From Clostridium cellulovorans 743B (lineage in GTDB: Bacteria > Bacillota > Clostridia > Clostridiales > Clostridiaceae): a stretch of DNA of 64,000 nt. Location of the stretch: assembly GCF_000145275.1 (NCBI RefSeq), contig NC_014393.1:4836001-4900000 (forward strand), written 5' to 3'. This document shows, piece by piece, positions 6,569 through 15,372 of the stretch. Within the stretch, counting starts at the first letter, position 1. The number at the start of each line of letters is the position of its first letter. The notes below the pieces were generated by a model. That model did no database searches. It was not told where the DNA came from and was given only the letters and a program-made list of their open reading frames with translations. The translations under genes were made by a program, and so were the position numbers.

Positions 6569-8455
6569 TTATAATTCAATTACTGTTTCCGAGTCGAAAT
6601 AATCAACAAATTCTCTAGTATTACTATAAGCTAGATCTATTTTATAAAACTTAGCCATTTTATATAAACCTTTATTTATTGTATCTATACTATTACTGCC
6701 TAACCCTATAATAAGATCTTCTTTAATTTTTTCAAATTCTTGACGTTGTCTACGTAATGTATCAATGACTACAATGTCAAAATCATCTGTTGCATCTTTA
6801 ATTTCCTTGATTCTCTCATCAAAAATTTCAATAATTCTATCTCTACGTTTTTCTGACTTAGTACTAAATAAGTCGACCTTATCAAGTAAGTACATAAACA
6901 ATGCAGAGGCGATACCAGATAACATAGTTGATAAAACAACCGACCAAGGCTCACCTATACCAATCTTATTCAAAAGTGCTTCTATTCCAATACCAGCTAT
7001 TGCAATTACACTACCTCCAATAATCTTAATAATTGCATCACCCTTTTGTGATGGTGTCATTTCCTTTGCATCTTTTCCAAAGAGTATCTTCGCTGATTGT
7101 ACAAATATCTTAATACCTTCTTTGATTAGTTTCAATACCTGTTTAAACATTCCAACAAATAGACTAATAATACCTTCAATTAGAGATGAAATAAATCCTT
7201 TTATAAAACCTAAAACGCTATCACCTAGAAATTCCTTAGCATTCTTAAGTACATACTCCTTTACTCTTCCAAATCTAATTTTTAAAGCGTCTATTGTAGA
7301 ATCTGCTCCAACACCTTCAATCATGCCATTTTTAATAATGTCCTTCAATTCAAAATATAAAGGCTTAACAATAAAAAGTATTACATTTCCTACTGCATAC
7401 TCTTTAGCTTGATCTGCTGCATTCCCAATGGCAGTACCGTAGATTTCTTTTGTTTTATATTTACTTAATTCTTCATCTATTTTTGCTCTTTCTTCGCTTG
7501 TCAGACTACTTCCTTTTTTCTCCTCAGCTTCAGCATACGCTGATTTTCTATCCTTTCTATCTGCAATTCCTTTTCCAGTTAAATTTTTAACCACAGTCTC
7601 ATTCGTTTGTGAATTGATGCTTCTTTGTGCCTCCTTTTCCATTTGGATCATTCGTGTTTTGGTTTGTCCATCTACTTCAAAATAATCTTTTCCTTCTTTT
7701 TTTAATTTTTCTTGTTCATTAATAAAGTTTGAATTACTACTATCTAATTTTCTACCATTAAGAGCAGCTGATGTAAGTGCAAGATTATCATTACTATTTG
7801 CTATTCTTTTAATGTCGTCAGTTGATAACGCATAGTTTCCTTTAAATTGCGTATGGATTTGTTTTAATGGCACTATATGGTCAGGCTCTGCTTGATAATC
7901 ATATTTACCATCATTTCTTCGTTTATCTGGATTATTTCTATATGCATAAAGATTTCTCTCACCTGTATACTCATTACTCAGAAGCTTATTACTACCATTG
8001 CTATTAACTGCTTTTTTCTTATAGTTACTCATTGCGTTCTGATTTTCATATGATCCTCTGTCGTATTTATCTCTATTTTCTTTTCCATACTCATAAGTAT
8101 ATTCTCTAGCCTTCTTATATTCGGTATACCCATTAACATTTGTTTCTTTTTGCTCTTGTCCATGGTAAGAAAATTGTTCACATTCATTTAATACTCTTGA
8201 AGCAGTAAGCCCTTTTCTTCGCGCAGCTTTCCCTAATGATGTAGCTTCAAGCAGGCCATCTACAATAGACATAAATACTGGTTTTAAAATGCTATCTGTT
8301 AAACGCTCTCCACTTTCAAACTCAGCATAAACTTCATCTATGATTTCTTGAGATGATCTTCTATCATATATCTCAAATTCTTGGAGTTTCTTTGTAACTT
8401 CAAGTGGTGATGCTTGTGATAATTCTTCCAGCTTTATCCTTCTATCTTCATCCAT
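6569..8455 (-). CDS. HNH-motif nuclease fused to a hydrophobic/membrane module
   Basis: Last gene of a four-gene operon, 628 aa. The N-terminal 90 residues are helical. Residues 186-240 carry an HNH-type core: PDHIVPL with Asp192/His193, then NSNDNLALTS with Asn224, then LNGRK with Asn233/Lys236. This is the DH...N...N..K pattern of HNH nucleases without the zinc-binding cysteines. After a charged linker (270-350), residues 354-370, 412-445, 472-498 and 503-525 are hydrophobic or amphipathic, with a glycine-rich hairpin (IIGGSVIAIAGIGIEALL) like pore-forming proteins. The C-terminal 100 residues are charged and helical. There is no signal peptide. Nuclease activity is inferred from the motif. 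The role, for example an effector in phage defence, is a hypothesis from architecture and context. Confidence 0.8.
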   Translation of the reverse strand: MDEDRRIKLEELSQASPLEVTKKLQEFEIYDRRSSQEIIDEVYAEFESGERLTDSILKPVFMSIVDGLLEATSLGKAARRKGLTASRVLNECEQFSYHGQEQKETNVNGYTEYKKAREYTYEYGKENRDKYDRGSYENQNAMSNYKKKAVNSNGSNKLLSNEYTGERNLYAYRNNPDKRRNDGKYDYQAEPDHIVPLKQIHTQFKGNYALSTDDIKRIANSNDNLALTSAALNGRKLDSSNSNFINEQEKLKKEGKDYFEVDGQTKTRMIQMEKEAQRSINSQTNETVVKNLTGKGIADRKDRKSAYAEAEEKKGSSLTSEERAKIDEELSKYKTKEIYGTAIGNAADQAKEYAVGNVILFIVKPLYFELKDIIKNGMIEGVGADSTIDALKIRFGRVKEYVLKNAKEFLGDSVLGFIKGFISSLIEGIISLFVGMFKQVLKLIKEGIKIFVQSAKILFGKDAKEMTPSQKGDAIIKIIGGSVIAIAGIGIEALLNKIGIGEPWSVVLSTMLSGIASALFMYLLDKVDLFSTKSEKRRDRIIEIFDERIKEIKDATDDFDIVVIDTLRRQRQEFEKIKEDLIIGLGSNSIDTINKGLYKMAKFYKIDLAYSNTREFVDYFDSETVIEL

Positions 8456-8466
8456 TTACTTACCTC

Positions 8467-9384
8467 CTACGCAGCATTGTATGTACTGATAATCTGATCA
8501 TGCTGTTCCTTCATATTTTTTTGGTATACATTAACAGATGAAGTTTCCTCTAAAGAAAGAATTTGAGCATCTGTCATAGCTTTAAGAATCTTGCTAGATG
8601 TAATAATAGCTTCTACTTCTTTTTGTTGGATTACAGGTAATCTCCTTAAGCTCATTTCACTATGAACTAACTTATGAGCAAACTGGATACAACGTAAATA
8701 TAGAGAATGTACAGAATTATCAAGTCTAACTAATAGTTGCTCGTAAACATTAATTAAAGATTCAAAATAGAACTCTACATTCTTTAATGAAGCTTCAATA
8801 GCAGCTAATTTTGCAATTTCTGCATTCATTTTTGCAACTTCTGTATCAATTTTCTTTTCTTCTTCCTTAACTGCATCTAGAGTTTCTTTTGCCTTTTTTC
8901 TTGTATAGAAACCGAGTGTACATATAGCTTGGGCAGTTGTTTTAAATTTGTGTTTATTAAAATCTATTTTATATACCTGACTTTTAGTTTTAACAGAATC
9001 AAATTTAGTTGCCTCTGCTTTATACTCTTCAATTGAAAAATCTTTGCTTATTTTAATATCCTTGATTTTTTCTAAATTCGTTGCCATTTCAACAAATAAC
9101 TCTGTTTTAATCTTCGATTTATAATTGTTGATTTTTTTAACACGTTCTTCAATTTGATTAGTTATAGTATCAACATCATCATCGAATCGGTTTCGCCGCT
9201 CATTATATCTCTTCGTTATATTCTCATATAATTTTTCTGCCTCCTGAAACTTATCTTTTCCAGTAAACCCATTCCAGGTATTTGTCACTTTCTCCTTTGC
9301 TGTATAAAAACTTTTCTTTACTTTGTGAACTGCATTAACTGCTTTTCCTTTTACCCATCCACAAAAACCACCAAATAACCCCAT
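8467..9384 (-). CDS. Coiled-coil protein of the HNH operon (305 aa)
   Basis: Third gene of the operon, 11 bp before the HNH gene. It has a short glycine-rich, mildly hydrophobic N-terminus (MGLFGGFCGWVKGKAV) that could be a membrane-association helix. Long helical segments follow at about 45-110 and 165-215 (KKIDTEVAKMNAEIAKLAAIE). A central segment, TTAQAICTLGFYTRKKA (about 148-164), resembles a short hydrophobic hairpin. No catalytic motif is visible and I recognise no named family. A structural or adaptor role connecting the membrane coiled coil and the HNH protein is plausible inference. Confidence 0.75.
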   Translation of the reverse strand: MGLFGGFCGWVKGKAVNAVHKVKKSFYTAKEKVTNTWNGFTGKDKFQEAEKLYENITKRYNERRNRFDDDVDTITNQIEERVKKINNYKSKIKTELFVEMATNLEKIKDIKISKDFSIEEYKAEATKFDSVKTKSQVYKIDFNKHKFKTTAQAICTLGFYTRKKAKETLDAVKEEEKKIDTEVAKMNAEIAKLAAIEASLKNVEFYFESLINVYEQLLVRLDNSVHSLYLRCIQFAHKLVHSEMSLRRLPVIQQKEVEAIITSSKILKAMTDAQILSLEETSSVNVYQKNMKEQHDQIISTYNAA

Positions 9385-9395
9385 ACGAACTCCTC

Positions 9396-9797
9396 CTATC
9401 TGTTATTTATATACTCATAACCCTCTTTTAATAAATCATTAAAATCTTCAACCCATCGAACCATCTTACGAATTTCAGTATTACGAAATCCCCAATCGAT
9501 CCCCAACTTTTCAATCCATTTCCGCTCATTCTCATCAACTTCTTCATCTGCATCTAGCACACCTGCTAGTTCAATGATAATGGCCTTTTTTACCTTTTTA
9601 GTACTTGCTTGAAATACCGTTACAAGTTGATTATAATCTTTACCTACTAACTCATAATCTTGCAACCCTGTTTCCATTTTATAAGTTTGAAAAACTGCTT
9701 TTTCACTTTCCTTAATTATCCCATTGATATTCATAGCAATTAATGCTAATTCTAAAAAGTCCTTGCTTTCTCTTTCATTTAACATATTCAAAAACAT
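9396..9797 (-). CDS. TerB-like acidic helical protein (133 aa)
   Basis: Second gene of the operon, 17 bp after the 908-aa gene and 11 bp before the next. It is all-alpha, with two similar halves. The pattern ALIAMNINGIIKESEKAVF, then LAGVLDADEEVDENERKWIEKLG, matches the TerB/DjlA-type fold, in which acidic residues after the first helix of each half (here DADEEVDENE) bind metal. TerB-like domains occur in tellurite-resistance clusters and in Ter-linked stress and phage-defence systems. Family assignment is by pattern only. Confidence 0.65.
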   Translation of the reverse strand: MFLNMLNERESKDFLELALIAMNINGIIKESEKAVFQTYKMETGLQDYELVGKDYNQLVTVFQASTKKVKKAIIIELAGVLDADEEVDENERKWIEKLGIDWGFRNTEIRKMVRWVEDFNDLLKEGYEYINNR

Positions 9798-9814
9798 ATT
9801 TACTCCTCCATTTA

Positions 9815-12541
9815 TTATATTTTTCTGCCGTTTACATCAAATTTAGAAATTTCTGTTACTAGCATTCCATTCCTTTTTACTTTTTCTTTTCTCTCTTTAA
9901 CTTGTCCATTTGGATAATAAGAGTTTTCTATTACAACTTCACCTTGCTTATCATAATTTCTACTTAATAAAATACTTCCATTAGAATCATAATCAGCACT
10001 AAACACCTTCCGTCCTGATTGTTGCATCTCGCTATATTTTAAAACATCATTATTAAATGTATTAAATACTGTTATTCCACTTTCAGCATCGTATATTTTT
10101 TCCTTCCTATTAGGATCTTGCTTAGTGGTTGCTACTTCATTTTTATAAATCGCCTGCTGACTTGTAAATTCCTTGAACATTTTAACTATATCATTTAGTG
10201 TTAAGATTTGAGTTTCGATATTTCTTATTTTACTAGCAACTTCTTCTTGCTTAAAACCAATATTTTTAGTACTTAAAGCTAATTCTTTATCTTTTTGAAT
10301 CACCTGGTGTAACATATCATAAAATTTATCAACATCCTTGAGTCCATTTTCTTCGATACCTTTTACTATGGATAATGACTTTGATATGCTTACATCTAAC
10401 TTATCAGTTTTATCGCTTAGCGTTTCAGATAACTTTGTAATTTGCTGATATATATTATTAAAATTATCGTTTGAAATTTGATTTTTCTTATCTTTATCTG
10501 CACTTATCGATTCTTTAACTCCATTAATTGATTTACCTATTTCGTTGATAACTTCTTTTTGAAGTAATCCAAGTTGACTTTGGAACTTATCTATAGCTTG
10601 TTCTACAACACCTTGACGTTCCTTTTCCTTTTCAATCAGATTATAAATTAACTGGCTAATCTTGCATTGTTGATTCTTAACATTTGATATTTCATCAGCC
10701 ATTATGTTATTAACTGCACTTGAAGATTCATTAATCTTATCTTCAATCTCTTTAATTCCTGCTTGGACAATACCGTTAGTAACAGCTAAAAGTTCCCGCA
10801 GGTTCTTATAGCTTTCTTTATTTGAGTTTTCTAACTTAGTAAATATTTCACTTTGCTTTAATACAATCAATGAAATAATTGTATCTTTAGTCGTTTCAAG
10901 TGTTTTTGCAACCATAGTTGTATTTTCATCAATTTTATATCCTGTTTGAATAGATACATTATTTATTACTTCTACTAATGAATCATTACTTTGCTTAGCA
11001 AATTCAATAATATCTCCATTACCCTTATTAATCTTATTAGTCACAACTTCTGCTACTTTCTCTATTTGACTAGATATTTTTTCGTGATTGTTATTTGTGG
11101 TTGTATTTGTGTTATTGATAATTTTATTAAATACTTCTTCTAATTGCTTATGATTTGACTCAATGCCATTAGCCATTACTTCTGCTTGCTCATTTAACTT
11201 ATTCATAGTCTGAACTAACATATCTTGTAATATTTCAACTAACTTCTCTTTGTTCTGTCCAGCTTTATCAATCAATTCTCTCTTATCCTGATTTAATTGC
11301 GTTACTATTAGTTCTACTATTACTTTAAGATGTTCATTTAATTTTTCATGCTTGCTATTCATGATAGAATTTGTATTTTCAATAATCCTATCTGAAACCT
11401 CTTCAATTTGTTTCTTTCTAACAAAGTCTTGTTCATTAATTACATCTTCAATTCTTGTTAAATTACTATTGAACTCAAATGCTTCTTTATCAATATTTTC
11501 TACTATTGAAACTTTCACTTGCTCAAGTTGTTCAATCATACCATTATGATTTTCACTCACTTTGTTAAATACTTTATCTATAAGTTCCATTTCATTATTA
11601 TGTCTATCAACAAACACTCTGTAAATCTCATCAATAACATACTTCTTATTATGATTTGATATATTAACAGTTTCTTCTCTCATCACTTTCAACTCAACCG
11701 CTAAGTCATTTGCCACTTTACTTATACTTTCACTCAATTCACCCTGTTTATCATCATAAGTACTTTTTATACCCTTAAAATACTCATATATAGACTTACT
11801 TATTTTTTCATTTTTATCAATAATTGTTGTTTCTACTCTAGTGAATCCCTCTACACTATTATCAAATAACTTTTTAATATCATTCTGTAAAATAAGCAGA
11901 TTATTTTGACTTTTTTCCATCTGCCTAGAAAACTTGTTTAAAATAAGTTGTTCAGCCTTATCTGACTTTTCAGTTATTAGATGTGCTAGTTCTTCAGCTT
12001 TCAATTCAACTAAGTTATTACTATTCTCAAAAGCCCTATTCATTATATTATTGGTATGTGCGATCGCTTCATTTGTTTCTTTTGCTAACTTATCCGCATT
12101 TTCAAGAAGTTTCTTAGTTTTATCCTCAATATTCTCATTTGTACTCTTAATTTGCAAATCTATCTCATTCTTAAGTTCCGACTTATAATCAGAAACTTTT
12201 AATGATAATTCTATATATTTAGCTTCTAAATCTTTTTTTGATTTCTCTGATAGTTCTTTAATATATTCCTCAAAATTACTCAGTCTGTTAAAAACTTCAG
12301 TTTGATTTGTTTCTAGGTAACTTTTATACTTACTGTATGTATACATATAAAACACACTAATATAATATACCCCTGTGCTCAAAAGCATTAAAGAAATTAC
12401 TATATGGCACCAAAAGGGTGCATATTTCGTTACTACTGTACTATTTAAAATTTCAATACTACATATAACTCCAATCCAACAGTACCACAACCGCCATGTC
12501 TGCTGGATTTTTCTATTAATCCACTTTATTAATTTATCCAT
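9815..12541 (-). CDS. Membrane-anchored giant coiled-coil protein with YwqK-like tail
   Basis: First gene of the operon, 908 aa, ATG nine bases behind GGGAGGT. Two transmembrane helices at about 19-37 and 42-67 are followed by roughly 700 residues of almost uninterrupted coiled coil (75-790) rich in Lys, Glu, Asn and Ile, facing the cytoplasm if both helices form a hairpin. The last ~95 residues contain repeats of the MORN/YwqK type (GRKVFSADYDSNGSILLS, GEVVIENSYYPNGQVKE, MLVTEISKFDVNGRKI). The layout recalls sensor-plus-tail proteins such as ZorA, but there is no MotA-type proton channel domain, so this is analogy and not homology. A sensor or scaffold role is inference. Confidence 0.8.
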   Translation of the reverse strand: MDKLIKWINRKIQQTWRLWYCWIGVICSIEILNSTVVTKYAPFWCHIVISLMLLSTGVYYISVFYMYTYSKYKSYLETNQTEVFNRLSNFEEYIKELSEKSKKDLEAKYIELSLKVSDYKSELKNEIDLQIKSTNENIEDKTKKLLENADKLAKETNEAIAHTNNIMNRAFENSNNLVELKAEELAHLITEKSDKAEQLILNKFSRQMEKSQNNLLILQNDIKKLFDNSVEGFTRVETTIIDKNEKISKSIYEYFKGIKSTYDDKQGELSESISKVANDLAVELKVMREETVNISNHNKKYVIDEIYRVFVDRHNNEMELIDKVFNKVSENHNGMIEQLEQVKVSIVENIDKEAFEFNSNLTRIEDVINEQDFVRKKQIEEVSDRIIENTNSIMNSKHEKLNEHLKVIVELIVTQLNQDKRELIDKAGQNKEKLVEILQDMLVQTMNKLNEQAEVMANGIESNHKQLEEVFNKIINNTNTTTNNNHEKISSQIEKVAEVVTNKINKGNGDIIEFAKQSNDSLVEVINNVSIQTGYKIDENTTMVAKTLETTKDTIISLIVLKQSEIFTKLENSNKESYKNLRELLAVTNGIVQAGIKEIEDKINESSSAVNNIMADEISNVKNQQCKISQLIYNLIEKEKERQGVVEQAIDKFQSQLGLLQKEVINEIGKSINGVKESISADKDKKNQISNDNFNNIYQQITKLSETLSDKTDKLDVSISKSLSIVKGIEENGLKDVDKFYDMLHQVIQKDKELALSTKNIGFKQEEVASKIRNIETQILTLNDIVKMFKEFTSQQAIYKNEVATTKQDPNRKEKIYDAESGITVFNTFNNDVLKYSEMQQSGRKVFSADYDSNGSILLSRNYDKQGEVVIENSYYPNGQVKERKEKVKRNGMLVTEISKFDVNGRKI

Positions 12542-12580
12542 TTTGTACCTCCCTATTATATTTATAAAGAGCTAACCTTC

Positions 12581-12652
12581 AACTAGCTTGCTTTAGTTAG
12601 AACTTATATATTTTTAGATTTACATTATATCTACCTCTCAACTTACATTATA
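12581..12652 (-). promoter_or_regulatory. Putative promoter region of the four-gene HNH operon
   Basis: Read on the minus strand, two TATAAT -10 boxes occur at 12652-12647 and 12629-12624, exactly 17 bp apart, so the upstream one sits where the -35 of the downstream one should be. Between them and the start codon lies an imperfect palindrome with AACTA (12581-12585) and TAGTT (12594-12598), a possible operator. No good -35 is visible. Confidence 0.35.
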
Positions 12653-12702
12653 CCATAAATATACAAAATTTTTACTTATAAATCATATTCAGCCAACAAA
12701 AA

Positions 12703-12745
12703 AACACCCCATAAGAACCACAGCAAACCACTGCAACTTCTTATA
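12703..12745 (-). terminator. Terminator of the CorC/HlyC gene
   Basis: The arm CACCCCATAAGAA pairs with TTCTTATAAGGTG around a loop of about 16 nt (11 of 13 pairs). On the minus strand the stem is followed by a run of seven T. It separates the CorC transcript from the HNH operon promoter. Confidence 0.7.
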
Positions 12746-12839
12746 AGGTGTAACTTAATACATGTTATATTATATTTTCTTATAACAAACTTTTTCATTG
12801 ATAATTATAAGAGATTTTCTTTTGACCCATCAGTGATAA

Positions 12840-14171
12840 TTACTCTTTTTCAAAAGCAACTTGCTCTTGCTCTTGGAACTTCTCTGCCTTTTTAATCAAT
12901 ATCTTATTAACTCTTTTTCTATCACATTTTAATATGATGAATTCAAATCCATCATGAATTATTTTCTCATTAACCTGTGGATAAGATTTTAATTGAGCAT
13001 AGATCCAGCCACCAATAGTATCGATATTTTCATCAGAAATATCTGCTCCTATCATATCGTTAATGTCCTCAAGAAGTACTTTTCCATCAACAATGAACTT
13101 CCCTTCTTCTATCTCACTAACCTCTTCACCTTCTTCATCATCAAACTCATCTTGGATTTCACCAACAATCTCTTCTAAGATATCTTCAACAGTTACAAGA
13201 CCAGCTGTCCCACCGTATTCATCGATGATAATCGCCATTTGAGCCTTTTCCTTTTGCAAAATTTTAAACAATTCACTTATTGAAAGAGATTCTGGAACAA
13301 ATTTAATTTCACGAATAATTTCTTCTATATTTTCGTTATTCCCTTGAATTCTTTGTTTGTACAAATCCTTGATATGAATAAATCCAATAACATTATCCTT
13401 ACTTTCTCTACATACAGGATATCTTGTTAATTGCTCATTCAAGGTTGTTTCTATAATTTCATCAAAAGAGTCTTCTATAAATATACATTCCATATCCGTT
13501 CGAGGTATCATTATATCTTTAACGATTTTCTCAGAAAAATCAAATATATTATCAACAAAAGTTAACTCTGTTTGATCTATCAAGCCATGCTTATAGCTTT
13601 CCTCAACAAGAATTTTTATTTCTTCATCGGTATGAGCTTCATCATGCTCATCCACCTGAGACATTCCAAAGGCTTTAAGAATTAAGTTGGTGCTATGATT
13701 AAATGCCCACATTATCGGATAAGTTACCTTATAAAACATTATTAACGGTAATGCTGTATATGTTGCTATCTTTTCAGCAGTTATAATCGCCAATGACTTT
13801 GGTACTAATTCACCTAGGACTATATGAAACCCTGTTATAATTGAAAACCCTAGCACAAAGGAAACCGAATGAGCTGTTCCTTCTGATAAATCTAAAAGCT
13901 GAAATAGTGGCATTACTAACTTTGCTACGGCAGGTTCTCCTATCCATCCTAATCCAAGAGACGCCAGTGTTATTCCTAATTGGCAGGCAGATAGATATGA
14001 GTTTAAATCGTTAACTACCTTTATAGTATGTTTTGCACTTTTCTTGCCCTCAAGTATCAGCGTTTCTATTCTAGATCTTCTTACTTTTACCATTGCAAAT
14101 TCTGTTGCAACAAAGAAACCATTCATGAACACCAGCAGAATTACAATAATAATATTAATAAAAATAATCAT
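12840..14171 (-). CDS. CorC/HlyC (CNNM-type) membrane protein with CBS pair
   Basis: 443 aa. Residues 1-195 form a DUF21/CNNM transmembrane domain (NGFFVATEFAMVKVRRSRI near the N-terminus, three to four helices). Residues about 210-335 are a CBS pair with the usual IMIPRTDM entry and IIDEYGGTAGLVTVEDILEE, and 350-430 a CorC_HlyC domain (EGKFIVDGKVLLEDIND). Family members are linked to Mg2+/Co2+ export or membrane integrity; the haemolysin name is historical. It is monocistronic, with its own terminator at 12703-12745. GGAG lies only a few bases before the ATG, but the start agrees with the family N-terminus. Confidence 0.88.
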   Translation of the reverse strand: MIIFINIIIVILLVFMNGFFVATEFAMVKVRRSRIETLILEGKKSAKHTIKVVNDLNSYLSACQLGITLASLGLGWIGEPAVAKLVMPLFQLLDLSEGTAHSVSFVLGFSIITGFHIVLGELVPKSLAIITAEKIATYTALPLIMFYKVTYPIMWAFNHSTNLILKAFGMSQVDEHDEAHTDEEIKILVEESYKHGLIDQTELTFVDNIFDFSEKIVKDIMIPRTDMECIFIEDSFDEIIETTLNEQLTRYPVCRESKDNVIGFIHIKDLYKQRIQGNNENIEEIIREIKFVPESLSISELFKILQKEKAQMAIIIDEYGGTAGLVTVEDILEEIVGEIQDEFDDEEGEEVSEIEEGKFIVDGKVLLEDINDMIGADISDENIDTIGGWIYAQLKSYPQVNEKIIHDGFEFIILKCDRKRVNKILIKKAEKFQEQEQVAFEKE

Positions 14172-14280
14172 TCTCCAAAACCTTTCATTTATTGTAAATT
14201 GTATTATTAACCATTATATCATATCCATTTTAAAAATTTCATTAAAAAATTAATTTCATATATATTTCTTCCTATTAATG

Positions 14281-14315
14281 AAATCTGTAGCACCAATATA
14301 AGATGCTACAGATTT
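14281..14315 (-). terminator. Hairpin at the end of the chemotaxis operon
   Basis: AAATCTGTAGCA (14281-14292) and TGCTACAGATTT (14304-14315) form a perfect 12-bp stem 25 bp downstream of the cheB stop. The T tract on the minus strand is short, so termination may be weak. Confidence 0.65.
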
Positions 14316-14340
14316 ACTATTATTCATACATTGCAATATT

Positions 14341-15366
14341 CTATAAAGCAGAATATATTAATCCAGAAATATTTTTTAATGCTGCGCGTTTATCAACTGC
14401 ACCAATTTCATAGGCAACTCTAGGCATTCCATAGACAACACTAGATTGCTCATCCTGACCTATAGTTTTTGCCCCCTTTTGTTTCATTTTTAAAAGTCCC
14501 TGAGCTCCATCACTGCCCATACCTGTTAATATAACTCCTACTGCTTTACTTCCCGCTACTTCTGCTACAGAGTTAAACAATACATCTACTGATGGACAAT
14601 GACCGTTTACTTTTTCTCCGTTAACACATTCTACAAAATAATTGTTTCCTCTTTTAATCAACCGCATATGCTTATTGCCTGGAGCAATTAAGACTCTTCC
14701 TGGAATTACAGCATCAAGATTTTCAGCTTCTTTCACTTCCATATGACAAAGATTATTTAATCTATCTGCATACATTTTTGTAAACACTGGTGGCATATGC
14801 TGAGTTATTACTACTGGTGGCATATCTCTAGAAAAATCCTTTAACACTTCTAAAATTGCCTCTGTGCCACCAGTTGATGCACCAATAGCAATTATTTTAT
14901 TGCTATTTCTTAAGTTAGGTCCATTTGTAGATCTTTCATTTATTATATGGCGTTTAAAATGTCCTACTTTAGCCGTCGATGCAATTTTAATTTTTATAAT
15001 CAATTCATTTATAAAAGCTTCTCTATTAATGGACATCCCTTCATTTATCTTTGTGACAAAATCTACTGCACCAGCATCTAAAGCTTCAAAAACATTTTCA
15101 CTTACTGAACTTACTACAACTACAGGAATAGGATATTGAGGCATAAGCCTTCTTAAAAACTCTATGCCATTCATCTTCGGCATCTCTACATCTAAGGTCA
15201 TAACATCTGGCTCAAAATCAACTATTTTATCTCTTGCTTCATAAGCATCTCTTGCAGTTGCAACTACCTCTATTCCATTATCAGCAGCTATACCTCTAGC
15301 AATTAGTTCTCTTAAAAATAATGAATCATCAACAACCAATACTCTAATCTTTTTTGAAACCTTCAC
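14341..15366 (-). CDS. cheB: CheB, chemotaxis protein-glutamate methylesterase/deamidase
   Basis: Removes methyl groups from (and deamidates) chemoreceptor glutamates. 341 aa: an N-terminal receiver domain (7-125; acidic pocket Asp13/Asp14, phospho-acceptor Asp59 in MTLDVEMP, Lys106) and a C-terminal methylesterase (155-340) with the catalytic triad Ser164 (GASTGG), His190 (TQHMP) and Asp286 (GMGSDG). All key residues are present. It is the last gene of the che operon, 6 bp after cheR, and is followed by a hairpin. Confidence 0.96.
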   Translation of the reverse strand: MKVSKKIRVLVVDDSLFLRELIARGIAADNGIEVVATARDAYEARDKIVDFEPDVMTLDVEMPKMNGIEFLRRLMPQYPIPVVVVSSVSENVFEALDAGAVDFVTKINEGMSINREAFINELIIKIKIASTAKVGHFKRHIINERSTNGPNLRNSNKIIAIGASTGGTEAILEVLKDFSRDMPPVVITQHMPPVFTKMYADRLNNLCHMEVKEAENLDAVIPGRVLIAPGNKHMRLIKRGNNYFVECVNGEKVNGHCPSVDVLFNSVAEVAGSKAVGVILTGMGSDGAQGLLKMKQKGAKTIGQDEQSSVVYGMPRVAYEIGAVDKRAALKNISGLIYSAL

Positions 15367-15372
15367 ACCACT

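Noticed and set aside
6765..7412. 215-codon plus-strand ORF antisense to the HNH gene
   Set aside because: Serine/isoleucine/proline-rich translation typical of the reverse strand of AT-rich coding DNA; the minus-strand frame has a good start, operon context and an HNH motif.
9815..12541. Idea that the 908-aa protein is ZorA of a Zorya system
   Set aside because: Only two TM helices and no MotA-like channel segment, and no ZorB-like peptidoglycan-binding partner in the operon; similarity is architectural only.
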